From assembly GCA_020849825.1 (NCBI GenBank), contig JADZFP010000367.1, positions 1 through 5,809 of the forward strand: a stretch of DNA of 5,809 nt, written 5' to 3'. A program made the translations under genes and the position numbers. Shown piece by piece: positions 5,767 through 5,809 of this stretch (position 1 is the first letter of the stretch; every line of letters starts with the position of its first letter). The notes under the pieces were generated by a model, which saw only the letters and a list, made by a program, of their open reading frames with translations, searched no databases and was not told where the DNA came from. Origin of the DNA: Saprospiraceae bacterium (lineage in GTDB: Bacteria; Bacteroidota; Bacteroidia; Chitinophagales; Saprospiraceae).

Positions 5767-5809
5767 CCCTTTGCGCACTTTGCACCTTTGCGTCCTTGGC
5801 GTGAAAAAA
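5767..5809 (+). repeat. Repeat run 5 (plus orientation, cut by window end)
   Basis: Units are CCCTTTGCG, CACTTTGCA, CCTTTGCG and TCCTTGGCG, closing with TGAAAAAA at the last base of the window. Relative to run 2 it has one additional 8-9-nt unit. The cluster may continue beyond the window. Confidence 0.8.

Larger units (their letters stand above)
5596..5809. repeat. Cluster of degenerate 8-9-nt repeats (CTTTGCG / CTCTGTG type) in both orientations
   Basis: Everything after the GH20 stop to the window end is built from short tandem units around CTTTGCG or CTCTGTG. These are grouped into at least five runs: two on the minus strand (5604-5622, 5678-5697) and three on the plus (5626-5673, 5701-5735, 5767-5809). 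Four of the five close with the same boundary, GCGTGAAA. I find no convincing gene in it: the short frames that cross it are translations of the repeat or of the antisense of the GH20 gene. Similar CTTTGCG/CTCTGCG intergenic strings occur in many bacterial genomes as I recall, without an agreed function. It is not a CRISPR: the units are too short and no unique spacers of equal length separate them. Confidence 0.8.

Noticed and set aside
5596..5809. CRISPR array
   Set aside because: The units are 8-9 nt, degenerate and contiguous, with no regular unique spacers, and no cas gene is in the window.

Overview
The window looks like chromosomal DNA of a fairly GC-rich member of the Bacteroidota. 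This rests on three things. None of the starts has a clear GGAGG-type ribosome binding site, and the one leader with a visible signal is A-rich. The gene content fits: a lipoprotein with a DxNxDGxxD loop, a periplasmic chitobiase-type GH20 enzyme, and a small Mpo1-like membrane protein. Weak TAnnTTTG-like elements also occur. The assignment is an inference; no rRNA or other phylogenetic marker is present.

Layout, left to right. (1) Bases 1-207 (+) are the last 68 codons of a catalase-peroxidase (katG), closed by a strong intrinsic terminator at 237-265. (2) Bases 288-773 (-) encode a 161-aa lipoprotein, tail-to-tail with katG. (3) Bases 774-990 are AT-rich and hold no gene. (4) Bases 991-1833 (-) encode a 280-aa short-chain dehydrogenase/reductase, visibly lower in GC than the genes to its right. 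(5) Bases 1974-2390 and 2411-2875 (-) form a two-gene unit with a 20-bp gap: an Mpo1-like (DUF962) protein first, then a four-helix membrane protein. (6) Bases 3019-5595 (+) encode an 858-aa four-domain beta-N-acetylhexosaminidase, divergent from the Mpo1-like unit. (7) Bases 5596-5809 hold no gene but carry a dense cluster of degenerate 8-9-nt repeats in both orientations, running off the window end.

The genes do not form one pathway. KatG handles peroxide, the GH20 enzyme trims GlcNAc from chitin or glycan fragments in the periplasm or outside the cell, and the Mpo1-like protein may act on hydroxylated fatty acids. The dehydrogenase substrate cannot be read from sequence. I see no defence system, mobile element, CRISPR array or RNA gene. 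The least explained signal is the repeat cluster after the GH20 gene.
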